A stretch of DNA of 64,000 bases, taken from NCBI GenBank assembly GCA_964491915.1, contig CAZBHS010000013.1, forward strand, positions 59,814 through 123,813, in the 5' to 3' direction. A model generated the notes under the pieces. That model saw only the letters and a program-made list of their open reading frames with translations, ran no database searches and was not told the DNA's origin. This DNA is from JAHELQ01 sp964491915. GTDB lineage: Bacteria; Acidobacteriota; Aminicenantia; UBA2199. Made by a program: the position numbers and the translations under genes. This document shows positions 18,408-27,189 of this stretch, piece by piece; positions within the stretch are counted from its first letter, which is position 1, and each line of letters starts with the position of its first letter.

Positions 18408-18911
18408 ATGAAACGTTTTTTCCTGGAATTAATCATTATTGTGGGTTTATCCCTGGTCATCGGGGTTAGTGTCAATCACCTGTCATCATCCGGACTTCCG
18501 CTTTTTGAATCGTACCAACCGCCGAAAAAAGAACAAAAAGAGGAAATTTATATACAGGAGATCGATGCGGAATTCTTGAAGACCATGCTTGATGGTGATA
18601 TGGCTGTTTTGTTCGACGCCCGTAAGCGCTCTGAGTATGAAATGGGACATATCCCCGGAGCGGTCAGTTTTTCTCTTTATGAATTCAAGGATCGGTACAA
18701 TCAGTTGCAGGATCTTTTGAATTCTGGGAAAACGATCGTTACCTATTGCGTCAATCCCAGTTGTCATGATTCGCACTTGCTGGCTACGAAATTGAACGGG
18801 AGAGGCCATAAGGATCTTCTGATTTATAAAGATGGAATAGAAGGATGGCTGGCTCTTGGTTATCCCACTGAAATCCCCGATGGAGGGAAAATTGGCGGAG
18901 GAGGTGAGTAA
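18408..18911 (+). CDS. Membrane-anchored rhodanese-like protein
   Basis: This 167-aa protein has an N-terminal transmembrane helix (about 5-25) and a single rhodanese domain. The domain starts with DAEFLKTMLDGDMAVLFDAR and has the GHIPGAVSFSLYEF stretch. The active-site loop is YCVNPSCHDS, with a catalytic-type Cys, though longer than the usual six-residue loop. The next gene starts one base after its stop, and is a MauE/DoxX membrane protein. The pair looks like a sulfur-relay or thiol-redox unit at the membrane. The sulfur donor and acceptor are unknown. Confidence 0.8.
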   Translation: MKRFFLELIIIVGLSLVIGVSVNHLSSSGLPLFESYQPPKKEQKEEIYIQEIDAEFLKTMLDGDMAVLFDARKRSEYEMGHIPGAVSFSLYEFKDRYNQLQDLLNSGKTIVTYCVNPSCHDSHLLATKLNGRGHKDLLIYKDGIEGWLALGYPTEIPDGGKIGGGGE

Positions 18912-18912
18912 G

Positions 18913-19380
18913 ATGAAGGAAAAACTGAAAACATTATTGAGTTCGTTACCTGTGCAATTGATCTGTCGCTTCATTTTAGGTGGAATATTCATCTATGCCA
19001 GCATCCATAAAATCGCCGATCCCGGAAGTTTTGCCGATACCCTGTACAATTATCAATTGTTTCCGCAAATGTTCATCCACTTCCTGGCGATTTTTGTCCC
19101 CTGGTTGGAAATGGTTGCTGGAGTGTTTCTCGTAGTGGGGATTTTTCCGAAGGGTTCTTCGTTTGTCCTTTCCGGTATGTTGGTGGCCTTTATCATCGCA
19201 TTGTCCATCAACCTCGCCCGCGGCCTCGACATAGACTGCGGTTGTTTCGATCCCCAGGCGGCTGAACACGGAAGTCTTTGGGGAACGATTATCCGCGATA
19301 TCGTCTATCTGATCCCGGGAGTCGTCATCCTCTTCTTCACCAAAGCCAAATCCCCGTCCAAAGCCCCTATCCAAAAGTAA
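18913..19380 (+). CDS. MauE/DoxX-like membrane protein
   Basis: The protein has four predicted helices and resembles MauE/DoxX proteins, which act in membrane redox processes such as disulfide or quinone chemistry. Features seen are FILGGIFIYASIHKIADPGSF near the start and a CGC pair in LDIDCGCFDP between helices, which is the usual MauE cysteine site. ATG 18913 is chosen because GGAGG lies upstream and the previous stop is at 18909-18911. The upstream extension to 18856 overlaps the rhodanese gene and is not needed. Confidence 0.8.
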   Translation: MKEKLKTLLSSLPVQLICRFILGGIFIYASIHKIADPGSFADTLYNYQLFPQMFIHFLAIFVPWLEMVAGVFLVVGIFPKGSSFVLSGMLVAFIIALSINLARGLDIDCGCFDPQAAEHGSLWGTIIRDIVYLIPGVVILFFTKAKSPSKAPIQK

Positions 19381-19452
19381 AACAATTCGAAGCGAGGGAA
19401 ACGTCCGGCGTTTCCCTCTGTGATTCCAATTCTGCTAACGACTCAAGCCGCG

Positions 19453-19632
19453 TCAGGGGCAAAGATACCATGAGCAATAAGTGTCTTGTGTGCAACTGCG
19501 ACAGTCACTGGCGCAAACGGTTTCACAGGTGTTCTCGGATCCTCCACCGTTCAGTTTCACCATATCTGTCCCGTTCAAGGACGCGATCGTCAATTTGTTG
19601 ATAGAAAGTTTTTTGGTTTTTTTGTGTTTCAT
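19453..19632 (-). CDS. Orphan class I lanthipeptide-like precursor, 59 aa
   Basis: Reading the minus strand from ATG 19632 gives a 59-residue peptide. The leader contains KKLSINKLTIASLN and ends VKLNGGG, matching the leader at 6165-6356. The core has six Cys and many Ser/Thr: NTCETVCASDCRSC, then TYCSWYLCP at the C-terminus. A strong AGGAGG site sits ten bases upstream and a promoter lies behind it. No modification enzyme is adjacent: its neighbours are the MauE-like gene and an unrelated membrane protein. It is a stand-alone precursor whose dehydratase must be encoded elsewhere. Confidence 0.78.
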   Translation of the reverse strand: MKHKKTKKLSINKLTIASLNGTDMVKLNGGGSENTCETVCASDCRSCTQDTYCSWYLCP

Positions 19633-19665
19633 CTTAGTTTTACCTCCTAAAGTAAATCTACCTTC

Positions 19666-19694
19666 ACCATACCCACTTCCAAAACAAATGTCAA
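19666..19694 (-). promoter_or_regulatory. Promoter of the 19453-19632 precursor
   Basis: Minus strand: perfect -35 TTGACA (19689-19694), 17-bp spacer, -10 TATGGT (19666-19671, 4/6). The leader of about 27 nt holds the AGGAGG site. Confidence 0.6.
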
Positions 19695-19816
19695 CCCCTG
19701 TTTTGTGTTGACTTTTTTTCTCTTATTTGTTAAACGTTTATATTCATATCAATTTTTCGCTTATATTTTGGGATGGTGCAAAGAGTAGAGTTGATTGAAC
19801 ATACGGAGGTGTAACA

Positions 19817-20992
19817 ATGAAGATCTTAACAGGTTTAAAGAAATTACTGGGAATGACTCTCGGTGTATTCCTGGGATTTATCTCTGTAATCATTGGAATT
19901 CTAACTATATTGCCTAAAATAACAGATTTCAACTCTTTATTATTGGTAATCAGCGGGGCCAGCATTTTTTTTCTTATTTATGCCTACGTGTTTGAGTTTA
20001 AGAAATCCTTTCGCAGGTTGGAAGCATGGGATCATATTATTACTGAATATTTTGGGTATGCGTGGCAGCAAAACAAATATTTCAAACGATCCCATCATTT
20101 TATTGAGGAAAAGAGTGATTTGGCCAATTCTGTAGTAAAAGAGCTGTTGCCCTGCGTTATCCAGAGAATCGACCAGGAGCATGGTCAAGCCAACAAAACA
20201 ATCAGAATCATCCTCGACTCCGGTACTACCATTACTCCAATTTTCCCTTGTCTCGTTCGCTATGGAGTTTCAGGGAAAGCCAACGATTCGCATAATTTTG
20301 TCTTTTACACTAACAATCTTGCGGGAATCGATGAAATTCACCGCATTCCCCCCCGTAAAAAAGACAAATTTTCGGAAACCGATTTCAATCTGATTGGAGG
20401 TCAACCCCTCAATCAATACAGGGCTACAACGGGAGGTTTTACCGAGGGAATTTTAAAAGACCTATTCGATGAGCAAGATAAATCGAAGGGGAAAATCATA
20501 AGCATTGGTATCATCACCTCAAATTGGTTTTTATGTCATAGAAGCCTTGATAAACTACATATCTGCGCCCGGGGGCGAGGTCACCTGGCATTTAAGAAGA
20601 TCCTGGTGGATTGCTGTGATTATATTATTTTTGTGACGCCGTTGGGGAAACTGTTGCCCATGGACAGTATCGATACCTTCAATTCCGTTCTAAAAAATGA
20701 ACATAAGGATTCCGACAGTTCATACAGGGAATTCGTAATCCCTTTAGAAAAAAGAGACAAATGTTACCTGCACACATCATTCAGGAAGCCCTACTCGCCT
20801 TCACCGCTGAGACACGTCTCCGATCGACTAAAAGATATCAAAATTGAAAATAGCAGTGAGAACTATATTTTTAGCGGATTCTGCCCTGCGTTCGATCCCA
20901 AAGAAGATCAGTACCAAGCACGTCGAATGGATCTTCCCCACGATTACATCCAAACTAATTTTAAGAAAATCTACGGATACGAAATACCCTAA
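19817..20992 (+). CDS. Two-helix membrane protein with DeoR-sensor-like domain
   Basis: I do not recognise this 391-aa protein as a named family. Two transmembrane helices (about 12-33 and 40-60) are followed by a soluble region whose motif order resembles the C-terminal sugar-phosphate sensor of DeoR regulators (ISOCOT fold): ILDSGTT (132-138), FYTNN (about 163), LIGG (192-195), TTGG (about 204-207) and, later, VDCCDYIIFVTPLGKL. No helix-turn-helix is present. GGAGG lies upstream of ATG 19817. This would place a ligand-sensing or phosphosugar-binding domain on the inner membrane. A metabolic enzyme of the same fold is an alternative. It appears to be a single-gene unit. Confidence 0.6.
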   Translation: MKILTGLKKLLGMTLGVFLGFISVIIGILTILPKITDFNSLLLVISGASIFFLIYAYVFEFKKSFRRLEAWDHIITEYFGYAWQQNKYFKRSHHFIEEKSDLANSVVKELLPCVIQRIDQEHGQANKTIRIILDSGTTITPIFPCLVRYGVSGKANDSHNFVFYTNNLAGIDEIHRIPPRKKDKFSETDFNLIGGQPLNQYRATTGGFTEGILKDLFDEQDKSKGKIISIGIITSNWFLCHRSLDKLHICARGRGHLAFKKILVDCCDYIIFVTPLGKLLPMDSIDTFNSVLKNEHKDSDSSYREFVIPLEKRDKCYLHTSFRKPYSPSPLRHVSDRLKDIKIENSSENYIFSGFCPAFDPKEDQYQARRMDLPHDYIQTNFKKIYGYEIP

Positions 20993-21499
20993 CCTAATAA
21001 ATATTGTAAATAAAATGATATCATCGCCGATTTATTTTGAAAAAATAGCTCCCGGTTTTGGGAAAAGGGCAGTAGCGGTGGACAGGTAACCCCAACCGAA
21101 ACATTGGAATTATCGAGGTGTGGAAACTGTTCAGCGACATTCAAAACTCCCGGCTGACGACAATTAGAACTCCCGGATTTTGAGAAAATTCTTTATACTG
21201 TTTGGGTTCATTTTCAAGGAGACCCAAATAGTAAAGGATGCTCAATTCAAGAGGTCAATGATGTTGATCAAGAAAGCGAAAACGCTCTGAAACAATAGAT
21301 GAAAGACATAAAACTAATGTTACTGCATCCCCTCAAATTCCATTTAAGAGAAAGTTACATTTTAGTTGATTTGCGAATTCCATGAGGGTATGATTTTTTC
21401 GTGAGGCAATATGGAGGGATAAAACAGTTGTCGTTGAACATAACGGCGATGCCGGTTGTATGGGGGATGGTTTGCCCCGCAATCGTGGCACGAAAGTTG
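20993..21499. other. Gene-poor stretch before the repeat array
   Basis: About 500 bases have no supported gene. CTCCCGG occurs three times (near 21050, 21148 and 21170), and GGAATTATCGAGGT near 21108 matches the 8.9-9.1 kb intergenic stretch. No complete mobile element or RNA gene was recognised. Confidence 0.45.
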
Positions 21500-21751
21500 G
21501 TATGTGTAACACGTACGCTGGTATCGGTAACACATCCCTGCGTATGGGTAACACATACGTCGGTATATGTTACAGATACGTTGGGCAATGGAGCATTGAC
21601 CTGCGTATGAATAATATATACGTTGGTATGAGTAACATTTACGTCGGTATGGGTGACATATTCCGGCGTATCTGTAATATATTCGTAGGGATATGGAACC
21701 CATACGCCGGTATTTGTAACTCATACGCCGGTATATAAGACATTTACGTTG
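21500..21751. repeat. Array of twelve 21-bp dyad repeats
   Basis: Twelve units of exactly 21 bp follow one another with no indel. GTAT or a variant of it begins at 21500, 21521, 21542, 21563, 21584, 21605, 21626, 21647, 21668, 21689, 21710 and 21731. The consensus is about GTATNNGTAACACATACG plus YYG. CGTAT and ATACG at the unit edges make each unit an imperfect palindrome. The units at 21584 and 21689 are most decayed. A thirteenth, shifted remnant follows to about 21772. Both strands stay open for roughly 90-120 codons, but only because 21 is a multiple of three. Confidence 0.8.
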
Positions 21752-21772
21752 TCTTCGGAGACATATACAAGT

Positions 21773-22084
21773 GACACACAGTCATAGACTTCCTTTTGGG
21801 AGTCACAAGCGAGAAATTTGGGGGATTCGGTCAAAAGGGAAAAGATAGTTGTCGTTGAACATACAATCTCAAATTATGTAAGCGCCTAACCACCCCCTTC
21901 TTTTCCTCCACCTCATTTTGATATCTCCACCTGCTGTATCGTTAAATTATATTTTTATTTTGTTTCTCCCTCTGAATTTTTCCTCCGAAGCCGGTCATTT
22001 TTTTTGAATCTTTTGCATTTTCAAACTGGAAAGGAAGCACGCTCTATTTTTCTTTTTTTTACAAGGGAGATCTGGGGAAGCATC
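21773..22084. other. Gene-poor stretch after the repeat array
   Basis: About 300 bases rich in T tracts, with no supported gene, hairpin terminator or RNA gene. It ends at the promoter of the AAA-ATPase-like gene. Confidence 0.5.
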
Positions 22085-22113
22085 TTGTCTTAAGTTGAGA
22101 TTGATATTATAAT
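22085..22113 (+). promoter_or_regulatory. Promoter of the AAA-ATPase-like gene, predicted leaderless
   Basis: -35 TTGTCT (22085-22090, 4/6), 17-bp spacer, perfect -10 TATAAT (22108-22113). ATG 22123 follows after nine bases with no ribosome site, so the transcript should begin within about three bases of the start codon. Confidence 0.65.
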
Positions 22114-22122
22114 TAGACCAAT

Positions 22123-23685
22123 ATGAAGAATTTACCCATTGGGATTCAGACATTTAGTGAGTTGATACAGGAGGGTTATATCTATATAGATAAAACCCGT
22201 CAAATTCATAAGCTCTTTTCCGATGGCGGTAAATATTACTTTATTTCTAGACCCCGCAGGTTCGGTAAATCCCTTCTATTGTCCACATTGAAAGAAATAT
22301 TTTCTGGAAACAAGGAACTCTTCGATGGACTCTGGATTTACGATAAAATCGATTGGGAACCTCATCCCGTGATTCACATCGACTTTCTCGGCTTGAATTA
22401 TAAAACTCCGCAACGGCTGGAAGAGACGTTGGAACGTTTGATCGAAGACATCGCAACATCTTATGGCATCGATCTAGATCCAAAACGTTATTGCAATGAA
22501 AAATTCAAAGAGCTCATTGTGAAACTTTCAGATAGAGGTAGAGTGGTCGTCTTGATTGATGAATACGATAAACCCATTATCGATAAGGTCGAGGACCCCG
22601 AACTGGCATTGGCGAACCGTGATATTCTCAGGGAGTTTTACGGAGTTATCAAGACCGCGGATAAAAATATCAAATTCGCTTTGATTACAGGGGTATCCAA
22701 GTTCTCACGGGTATCTGTATTTTCGGGTCTCAATAACTTGAGGGATATCACTCTCTCTTCCCAATTTTCTACATTGTTGGGCTATACCGAAGAGGAGTTG
22801 CTTCATTATTTTGGCGATAGGATCCGTCTTATCGCCGGAGATGACGATAAAATCTCCGCGCCATTGGTTCAAAAAATCAAAGCATGGTATGATGGTTATT
22901 CTTGGGATGGTGAGCATTTTGTATTCAATCCTTTTTCTATCTTGAATTTTTTCATCGAGAATCAATTTGATAACTATTGGTTCTCCTCCGGTACTCCGAC
23001 CTTTTTGACGCGTTTGATTCGCAAAAGCAACAGTGATATCAAAGAGTTCGACAATCTATCGGTTAGCGCTTATTTTTTCGATAGCTACGATATTGATCAT
23101 ATCGAGATAACCTCGCTTCTATTCCAGACCGGTTACCTCACGATTAAAAGCAAAGTCAACCAGGATGGCTCTCTGCGCTACAATCTCTCTTATCCAAACG
23201 AAGAGGTCCGCAATTCTTTCCTAAATTATTTATTTAGAGAATACATTCAAAAAGATTTTGCCGCTGGAATCAAGATCATTGATCAAATGACTTCCGCAAT
23301 AAGAAATGATGAAATTGAACGATTTCTGGATTCTTTGAAGTGGTTATTTGCTTCGATTCCTTATAACATTTTTCCCGCGGACCGGGAATCCTGTTTCCAT
23401 TCAATTATTTATTTGGTTTTGAAGTTAATCGGTATTTCCGTGAGCGTGGAGGTCGAGACCAATATTGGAAGAATAGATGCCGTCGTTGAATCCGCACATT
23501 CCTTTTTTATATTTGAATTTAAAATGGGGAAGCCGGAGGATGTGCTCGAGCAGATTAAGGATCGAAAATACTATGAGGGATTTCTGGGAAGTCAAAAAAA
23601 CATAACATTGATCGGCATTGGATTTAGTACCGTAGAGAGAAATCTTAGCGGTTACAAAATTGAGACGATTCAACTTTCGGAATAG
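22123..23685 (+). CDS. AAA-ATPase-like protein with C-terminal PD-(D/E)XK nuclease-like domain
   Basis: The 520-aa protein matches a family that is widespread and often multicopy in anaerobes. The N-terminal ATPase domain begins LPIGIQTFSELIQEGYIYID and has the Walker A-type loop RPRRFGKSLLLSTL (about 40-53). Walker B is VVLIDEYDKPI, and GVSKFSRVSVFSGLNNL follows. The C-terminal nuclease-like domain has VETNIGRIDAVVE and FIFEFKMGK, the D...ExK pattern of PD-(D/E)XK folds. The function is unproven: defence or mobile-element roles have been suggested for relatives. It has its own promoter and lies beside the repeat array. Confidence 0.85.
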   Translation: MKNLPIGIQTFSELIQEGYIYIDKTRQIHKLFSDGGKYYFISRPRRFGKSLLLSTLKEIFSGNKELFDGLWIYDKIDWEPHPVIHIDFLGLNYKTPQRLEETLERLIEDIATSYGIDLDPKRYCNEKFKELIVKLSDRGRVVVLIDEYDKPIIDKVEDPELALANRDILREFYGVIKTADKNIKFALITGVSKFSRVSVFSGLNNLRDITLSSQFSTLLGYTEEELLHYFGDRIRLIAGDDDKISAPLVQKIKAWYDGYSWDGEHFVFNPFSILNFFIENQFDNYWFSSGTPTFLTRLIRKSNSDIKEFDNLSVSAYFFDSYDIDHIEITSLLFQTGYLTIKSKVNQDGSLRYNLSYPNEEVRNSFLNYLFREYIQKDFAAGIKIIDQMTSAIRNDEIERFLDSLKWLFASIPYNIFPADRESCFHSIIYLVLKLIGISVSVEVETNIGRIDAVVESAHSFFIFEFKMGKPEDVLEQIKDRKYYEGFLGSQKNITLIGIGFSTVERNLSGYKIETIQLSE

Positions 23686-23760
23686 ATTCTATTAAAAACT
23701 TCACCTTATTTCGCATTCAAATTTCGATAACGTTTGTCGGACAAAAAAACACTGGCGTTG

Positions 23761-23789
23761 TGGACAGGTGTGGGGTTTTGTTATAGAAT
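23761..23789 (+). promoter_or_regulatory. Promoter of the Mla-type operon, predicted leaderless
   Basis: -35 TGGACA (23761-23766, 5/6), 17-bp spacer, -10 TAGAAT (23784-23789, 5/6). ATG 23799 comes nine bases later and no Shine-Dalgarno sequence is present. Confidence 0.6.
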
Positions 23790-23798
23790 GTAAACAAT

Positions 23799-24872
23799 AT
23801 GAATGGTGAAAGCAGGCGCTTTTCTCTTCCGTCCGAACTGGTGATCGAGCATGTGGCTGATTTACATCGTCAATTCAAGGAGATGCAGGTCGATCGTTTG
23901 TGCACAATGGTGATCGATTTCGAGAAGGTTCAAAAACTCGATTCCGCCGGTATCGCTTTTCTCAATTACCTGAGGGAACAATGCGCCGAAGTGCGGTTTG
24001 AGAATATCAAACCTGAATTCGATAAAATTTTCAAAACTTATGTGACGGAACGGAAGTCGGGACGACGGCGCCACATTGTCACCACCACATTCGAAAAAAT
24101 CGAGAATGTCGGAGACATCTATTGGAACTTTCGCAAACGGGTGAAGCAATATCTCGTTCTTCTGGCGGATGAGATTTTTTACTCGATTCAGTATATGTTG
24201 AAACGGCGGGGCGTGTATCCCGGTGAGATTATCCATCAACTCTATTTTATGGCTTATGATTCCGCTCCCATTGTTTGTATGATGACATTTCTCGTCGGCA
24301 TCACCATTTCGGTGACCTCGGCCCAGCAATTGAAATTGTTCGGAGCCGATATCTACCTGGCGGATCTGGTCGGCTTTGGAATGATCCGGGAATTGGTGCC
24401 GTTGATGGTGGGGATCATTTTGGCCGGTAAGATCGGCGCCTCCATTACCGCCGAGATTTCGTCGATGAAGGTGATGGAAGAGGTGGATGCTTTGAAAACC
24501 ATGGGGCTCGTCCCCGAGAAGTTTTTGATGGTTCCCCGATTGGCTGGAATTACACTGGCGGTTCCCTTATTGGTGGCTCTCGCAGATTTTGTCGGAATCT
24601 TTGCCGGGATTCTGGTGGGCCGGTTTTTCTCCGGTATTATGCCGCGGGTGTTTTTGGATGAGATGTTTATGATCGTGGGATTGAAGGATGTTCTGATAGG
24701 ATTGGGCAAAACCGTTTGCTTCGGTTGGATCGTAGTGGTGAGCGCCGGATTCAAGGGGTTTTCCGTTGACCGCGGAGCGCGGGGGGTAGGGATCGCCACC
24801 ACTGAATCGGTGGTGCTGTCGATCTCGTTGATTATTTTTATGAATTGCATTTTTGCGTTGATATTGTATTAG
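23799..24872 (+). CDS. STAS-MlaE fusion permease of a lipid-transport ABC system
   Basis: This is the permease of an Mla-type phospholipid transporter between the two membranes. Residues about 1-95 are a STAS (MlaB-like) domain with DFEKVQKLDSAGIAFLNYLR. The rest is an MlaE permease of five or so helices with the family signature around FGADIYLADLVGFGMIRELV and GKIGASITAEISSMKVMEEV. In E. coli MlaB is separate: here it is fused to the permease, a form common outside Proteobacteria. The ATPase gene starts three bases after its stop. Confidence 0.9.
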   Translation: MNGESRRFSLPSELVIEHVADLHRQFKEMQVDRLCTMVIDFEKVQKLDSAGIAFLNYLREQCAEVRFENIKPEFDKIFKTYVTERKSGRRRHIVTTTFEKIENVGDIYWNFRKRVKQYLVLLADEIFYSIQYMLKRRGVYPGEIIHQLYFMAYDSAPIVCMMTFLVGITISVTSAQQLKLFGADIYLADLVGFGMIRELVPLMVGIILAGKIGASITAEISSMKVMEEVDALKTMGLVPEKFLMVPRLAGITLAVPLLVALADFVGIFAGILVGRFFSGIMPRVFLDEMFMIVGLKDVLIGLGKTVCFGWIVVVSAGFKGFSVDRGARGVGIATTESVVLSISLIIFMNCIFALILY

Positions 24873-24875
24873 AGG

Positions 24876-25628
24876 ATGACTGGACCTGATAAAAAAATAG
24901 AGCTGTTGCGGGTCGAAAACCTGGATGTCGGATACGACCGGGTTCCGGTGGTCCAGGAGATGAATTTCACTATTCAGAAGGGCGAGATAACAGTTCTGTT
25001 GGGACGTTCAGGTTGTGGAAAATCCACAGTGCTGAAGACCGTAATCGGGCTGATCCCTCCGATGAACGGTGATATTTACTTTTGGGGCGAACCACTGGAC
25101 ATGCTGTCTGAGCATGCAATGCAGCGTGTATACGAAAAAATCGGCGTACTCTATCAGAATAGCGCGCTTCTCAATTCATTGACCTTATTTGAAAATGTCG
25201 CTCTTCCAATCAAGATGCAATTCCCTGAAATTCCGGATGAAATTGAACGGGAGATGGTGAGTTCGCGCCTGGCGCAGGTAGGGCTCGCCGGAAGTGGGGA
25301 GAAGTTCCCTTCGGAATTAAGCGGCGGTATGCGTAAACGAGCGGCATTAGCCAGAGCCATGATATTGGATCCGGACATAATTTTTTGTGATGAACCCTCC
25401 GCTGGATTGGATCCGATCACATCTGCGGATCTTGACAAGCTCATGTTGAATTTGCGGGATATGTTCGGTATCACGTTTGTTGTGGTCACCCACGAGCTTC
25501 GATCAATCGAGAACATCGCGGACCGCGCCATTGTTTTGAACAAAGGGGTCATCCATTTTAACGGCACGCTGAACGAATTGCACACATCTCGCGATTCGTT
25601 CATAAACACTTTTTTTATGAGGAAATAA
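24876..25628 (+). CDS. MlaF-like ABC transporter ATP-binding protein
   Basis: This is the 250-aa ATPase of the lipid transporter. Walker A is LLGRSGCGKSTVLK, the signature is LSGGMRKRAALARAM and Walker B is DIIFCDEPSAGLDP, followed by an H-loop in VVVTHEL. LSGGM is the form typical of MlaF. It powers transport through the STAS-MlaE permease just upstream and hands lipids to or from the MCE protein encoded next. Confidence 0.92.
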   Translation: MTGPDKKIELLRVENLDVGYDRVPVVQEMNFTIQKGEITVLLGRSGCGKSTVLKTVIGLIPPMNGDIYFWGEPLDMLSEHAMQRVYEKIGVLYQNSALLNSLTLFENVALPIKMQFPEIPDEIEREMVSSRLAQVGLAGSGEKFPSELSGGMRKRAALARAMILDPDIIFCDEPSAGLDPITSADLDKLMLNLRDMFGITFVVVTHELRSIENIADRAIVLNKGVIHFNGTLNELHTSRDSFINTFFMRK

Positions 25629-25629
25629 T

Positions 25630-26568
25630 ATGCTGTTGACCAGGGAACAAAAACGCCGTTTAGGCATTTTTTTAATGGTATCTATCGGGGTACTGGTTTT
25701 TATTTTCGGATTGTTTATCATTCCCAAGCTGAAATCGCAGGGGGAAACTTATTACATCAATTTTAAAGAAATATCGGTATATGGTATTAGCAATGGCTCT
25801 TCTGTGAAATATCAGGGGGTGGATATCGGGAAAGTCATGGATATAGAAGTCAATCCGTATGATCTGAACTCCATCCTGGTGGAAGTGGAGATAAGGAGGG
25901 GCTTTCCGGTCAAGGATGATATGAGGTCAAAACTTTCTTATGCGGGAATCACCGGTTTGAAGTTCATTGAACTTTCCGGCGGTTCTTCAGAATCCAAAAA
26001 CCTTTTACCTGGCGGAATTATTCCCATGGAGAGAGGATTGGGCGAAAAAGCCGAAGATATTGTCTCCAACATCGACAAGGCGGTCCAAAATATCAACAAA
26101 CTTCTAAATGAAAAGCGGGGTGAAGAGCTTTCCAGGATCCTGGTTAACATAGAGGAGGGTACTGCCATGATGAAATCGTTTATCCAGGAACAACGTGGAT
26201 TTGCGGCTCGATCGATGGAGAATATGGAGAAAATTTCCTCCAGAGTCAGCCACTTTACAGCTTCTCTGGAAAAGGTCGATATCGAAGGCATCTCAAAGCA
26301 AATACAGGTGCTGATCGGTGTTGCCAATGCCCGTTTCTCAAAAGAAGAGTTGGGCAAGACTATGGCGGATTTTGATGAATTGGTAAACACATCCACCGCA
26401 TCTATCAGGAAAACCAGGGGAATTATTTTGGATATTCAGAGCGACATGAGCGCAACTCTCGAAGCGCTGCGGGACGCTCTGGAAAATCTTGCCACCTTCT
26501 CCAAGAACCTGACGGAAGATCCCACCATATTGATTAGAAAAAGAAAACAGAATAGGAGTCGGAAATGA
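25630..26568 (+). CDS. MlaD-like MCE-domain protein
   Basis: The 312-aa protein has an N-terminal membrane anchor (about 10-33), an MCE domain (YYINFKEISVYGISNGSSVKYQGVDIGKV through GITGLKFIELSGG, split here only by residues not shown in full), then a long helical tail with heptad-like spacing. MCE proteins form hexameric rings in the periplasm that carry lipids. It starts one base after the ATPase stop and overlaps the next gene by four bases. Confidence 0.9.
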   Translation: MLLTREQKRRLGIFLMVSIGVLVFIFGLFIIPKLKSQGETYYINFKEISVYGISNGSSVKYQGVDIGKVMDIEVNPYDLNSILVEVEIRRGFPVKDDMRSKLSYAGITGLKFIELSGGSSESKNLLPGGIIPMERGLGEKAEDIVSNIDKAVQNINKLLNEKRGEELSRILVNIEEGTAMMKSFIQEQRGFAARSMENMEKISSRVSHFTASLEKVDIEGISKQIQVLIGVANARFSKEELGKTMADFDELVNTSTASIRKTRGIILDIQSDMSATLEALRDALENLATFSKNLTEDPTILIRKRKQNRSRK

Positions 26569-27182
26569 AGCGTCCGGGATATATATTAAAGTTGTTGTTA
26601 TTGGGTGTTATCGTGCTGTCGGTTTCCGGCTGTATGTCGTCGCCACTGAAACGTTATTTTCAATTGCGAATTCCCGGCGCCCGCATAGAGACAATCGCAC
26701 CGGTACCTAAGGTTGTGATGATCAAAAAGGTGCAAGTGGCGAAGGTATACGATCAGTACCGGATGGTCTACCGGACCTCTCCGTATGAATTGAATTATTA
26801 TTCCTATAATTTTTGGATAAAAAAGCCGGGAGAGCTTTTAGGGGATGCCATTGATGAATTTTTGGTACGCAATAGTGTTTTTTCTTCCGTGATTAACGAG
26901 TATTCTCAGGGCGAGGCGGATTGGGAGCTTCTGGTTTGGTTGACGCGCATGGAAGATGAGGGGTTGGGGCGACGCCGTTTTAGTCATCTGGCGATGACGT
27001 TTGAAATCCGTGATTACAAAACCGGCGACCTGGTAGTCGTTCATGAATTCGACCGGCGAAAACTTTTGTCGGAGAACAAAATCCACTCGGTTCCTGTGGA
27101 ATTATCCAGAATGTTGGAAGAGGAATTGCTGGAATTGGTTAAAAAAATCCATAACAATAGTGTTTCGGTTCCTGGACGTTGA
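26565..27182 (+). CDS. PqiC-like transport auxiliary lipoprotein
   Basis: The 205-aa protein has a lipoprotein signal with lipobox VSGC (about Cys23) and the fold signature of ABC-type transport auxiliary lipoproteins: KRYFQLRIPG near the start and FLVRNSVFSSVINEYSQGEAD mid-protein. These proteins (PqiC and relatives) sit at the outer membrane and dock with MCE rings. Its place as the last gene of the Mla-type operon fits that role and suggests a bridge complex reaching the outer membrane. Confidence 0.82.
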   Translation: MKRPGYILKLLLLGVIVLSVSGCMSSPLKRYFQLRIPGARIETIAPVPKVVMIKKVQVAKVYDQYRMVYRTSPYELNYYSYNFWIKKPGELLGDAIDEFLVRNSVFSSVINEYSQGEADWELLVWLTRMEDEGLGRRRFSHLAMTFEIRDYKTGDLVVVHEFDRRKLLSENKIHSVPVELSRMLEEELLELVKKIHNNSVSVPGR

Positions 27183-27189
27183 TCCACTC

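Noticed and set aside
21362..21738. Repeat-encoded proteins on both strands (about 90 and 120 codons)
   Set aside because: The frames stay open because the unit is 21 bp. Substitutions are not biased to third positions, there is no ribosome site, and no domain is recognisable.
21500..21751. CRISPR array
   Set aside because: Units are contiguous 21-mers with no 30-40 bp unique spacers, and there are no cas genes nearby.
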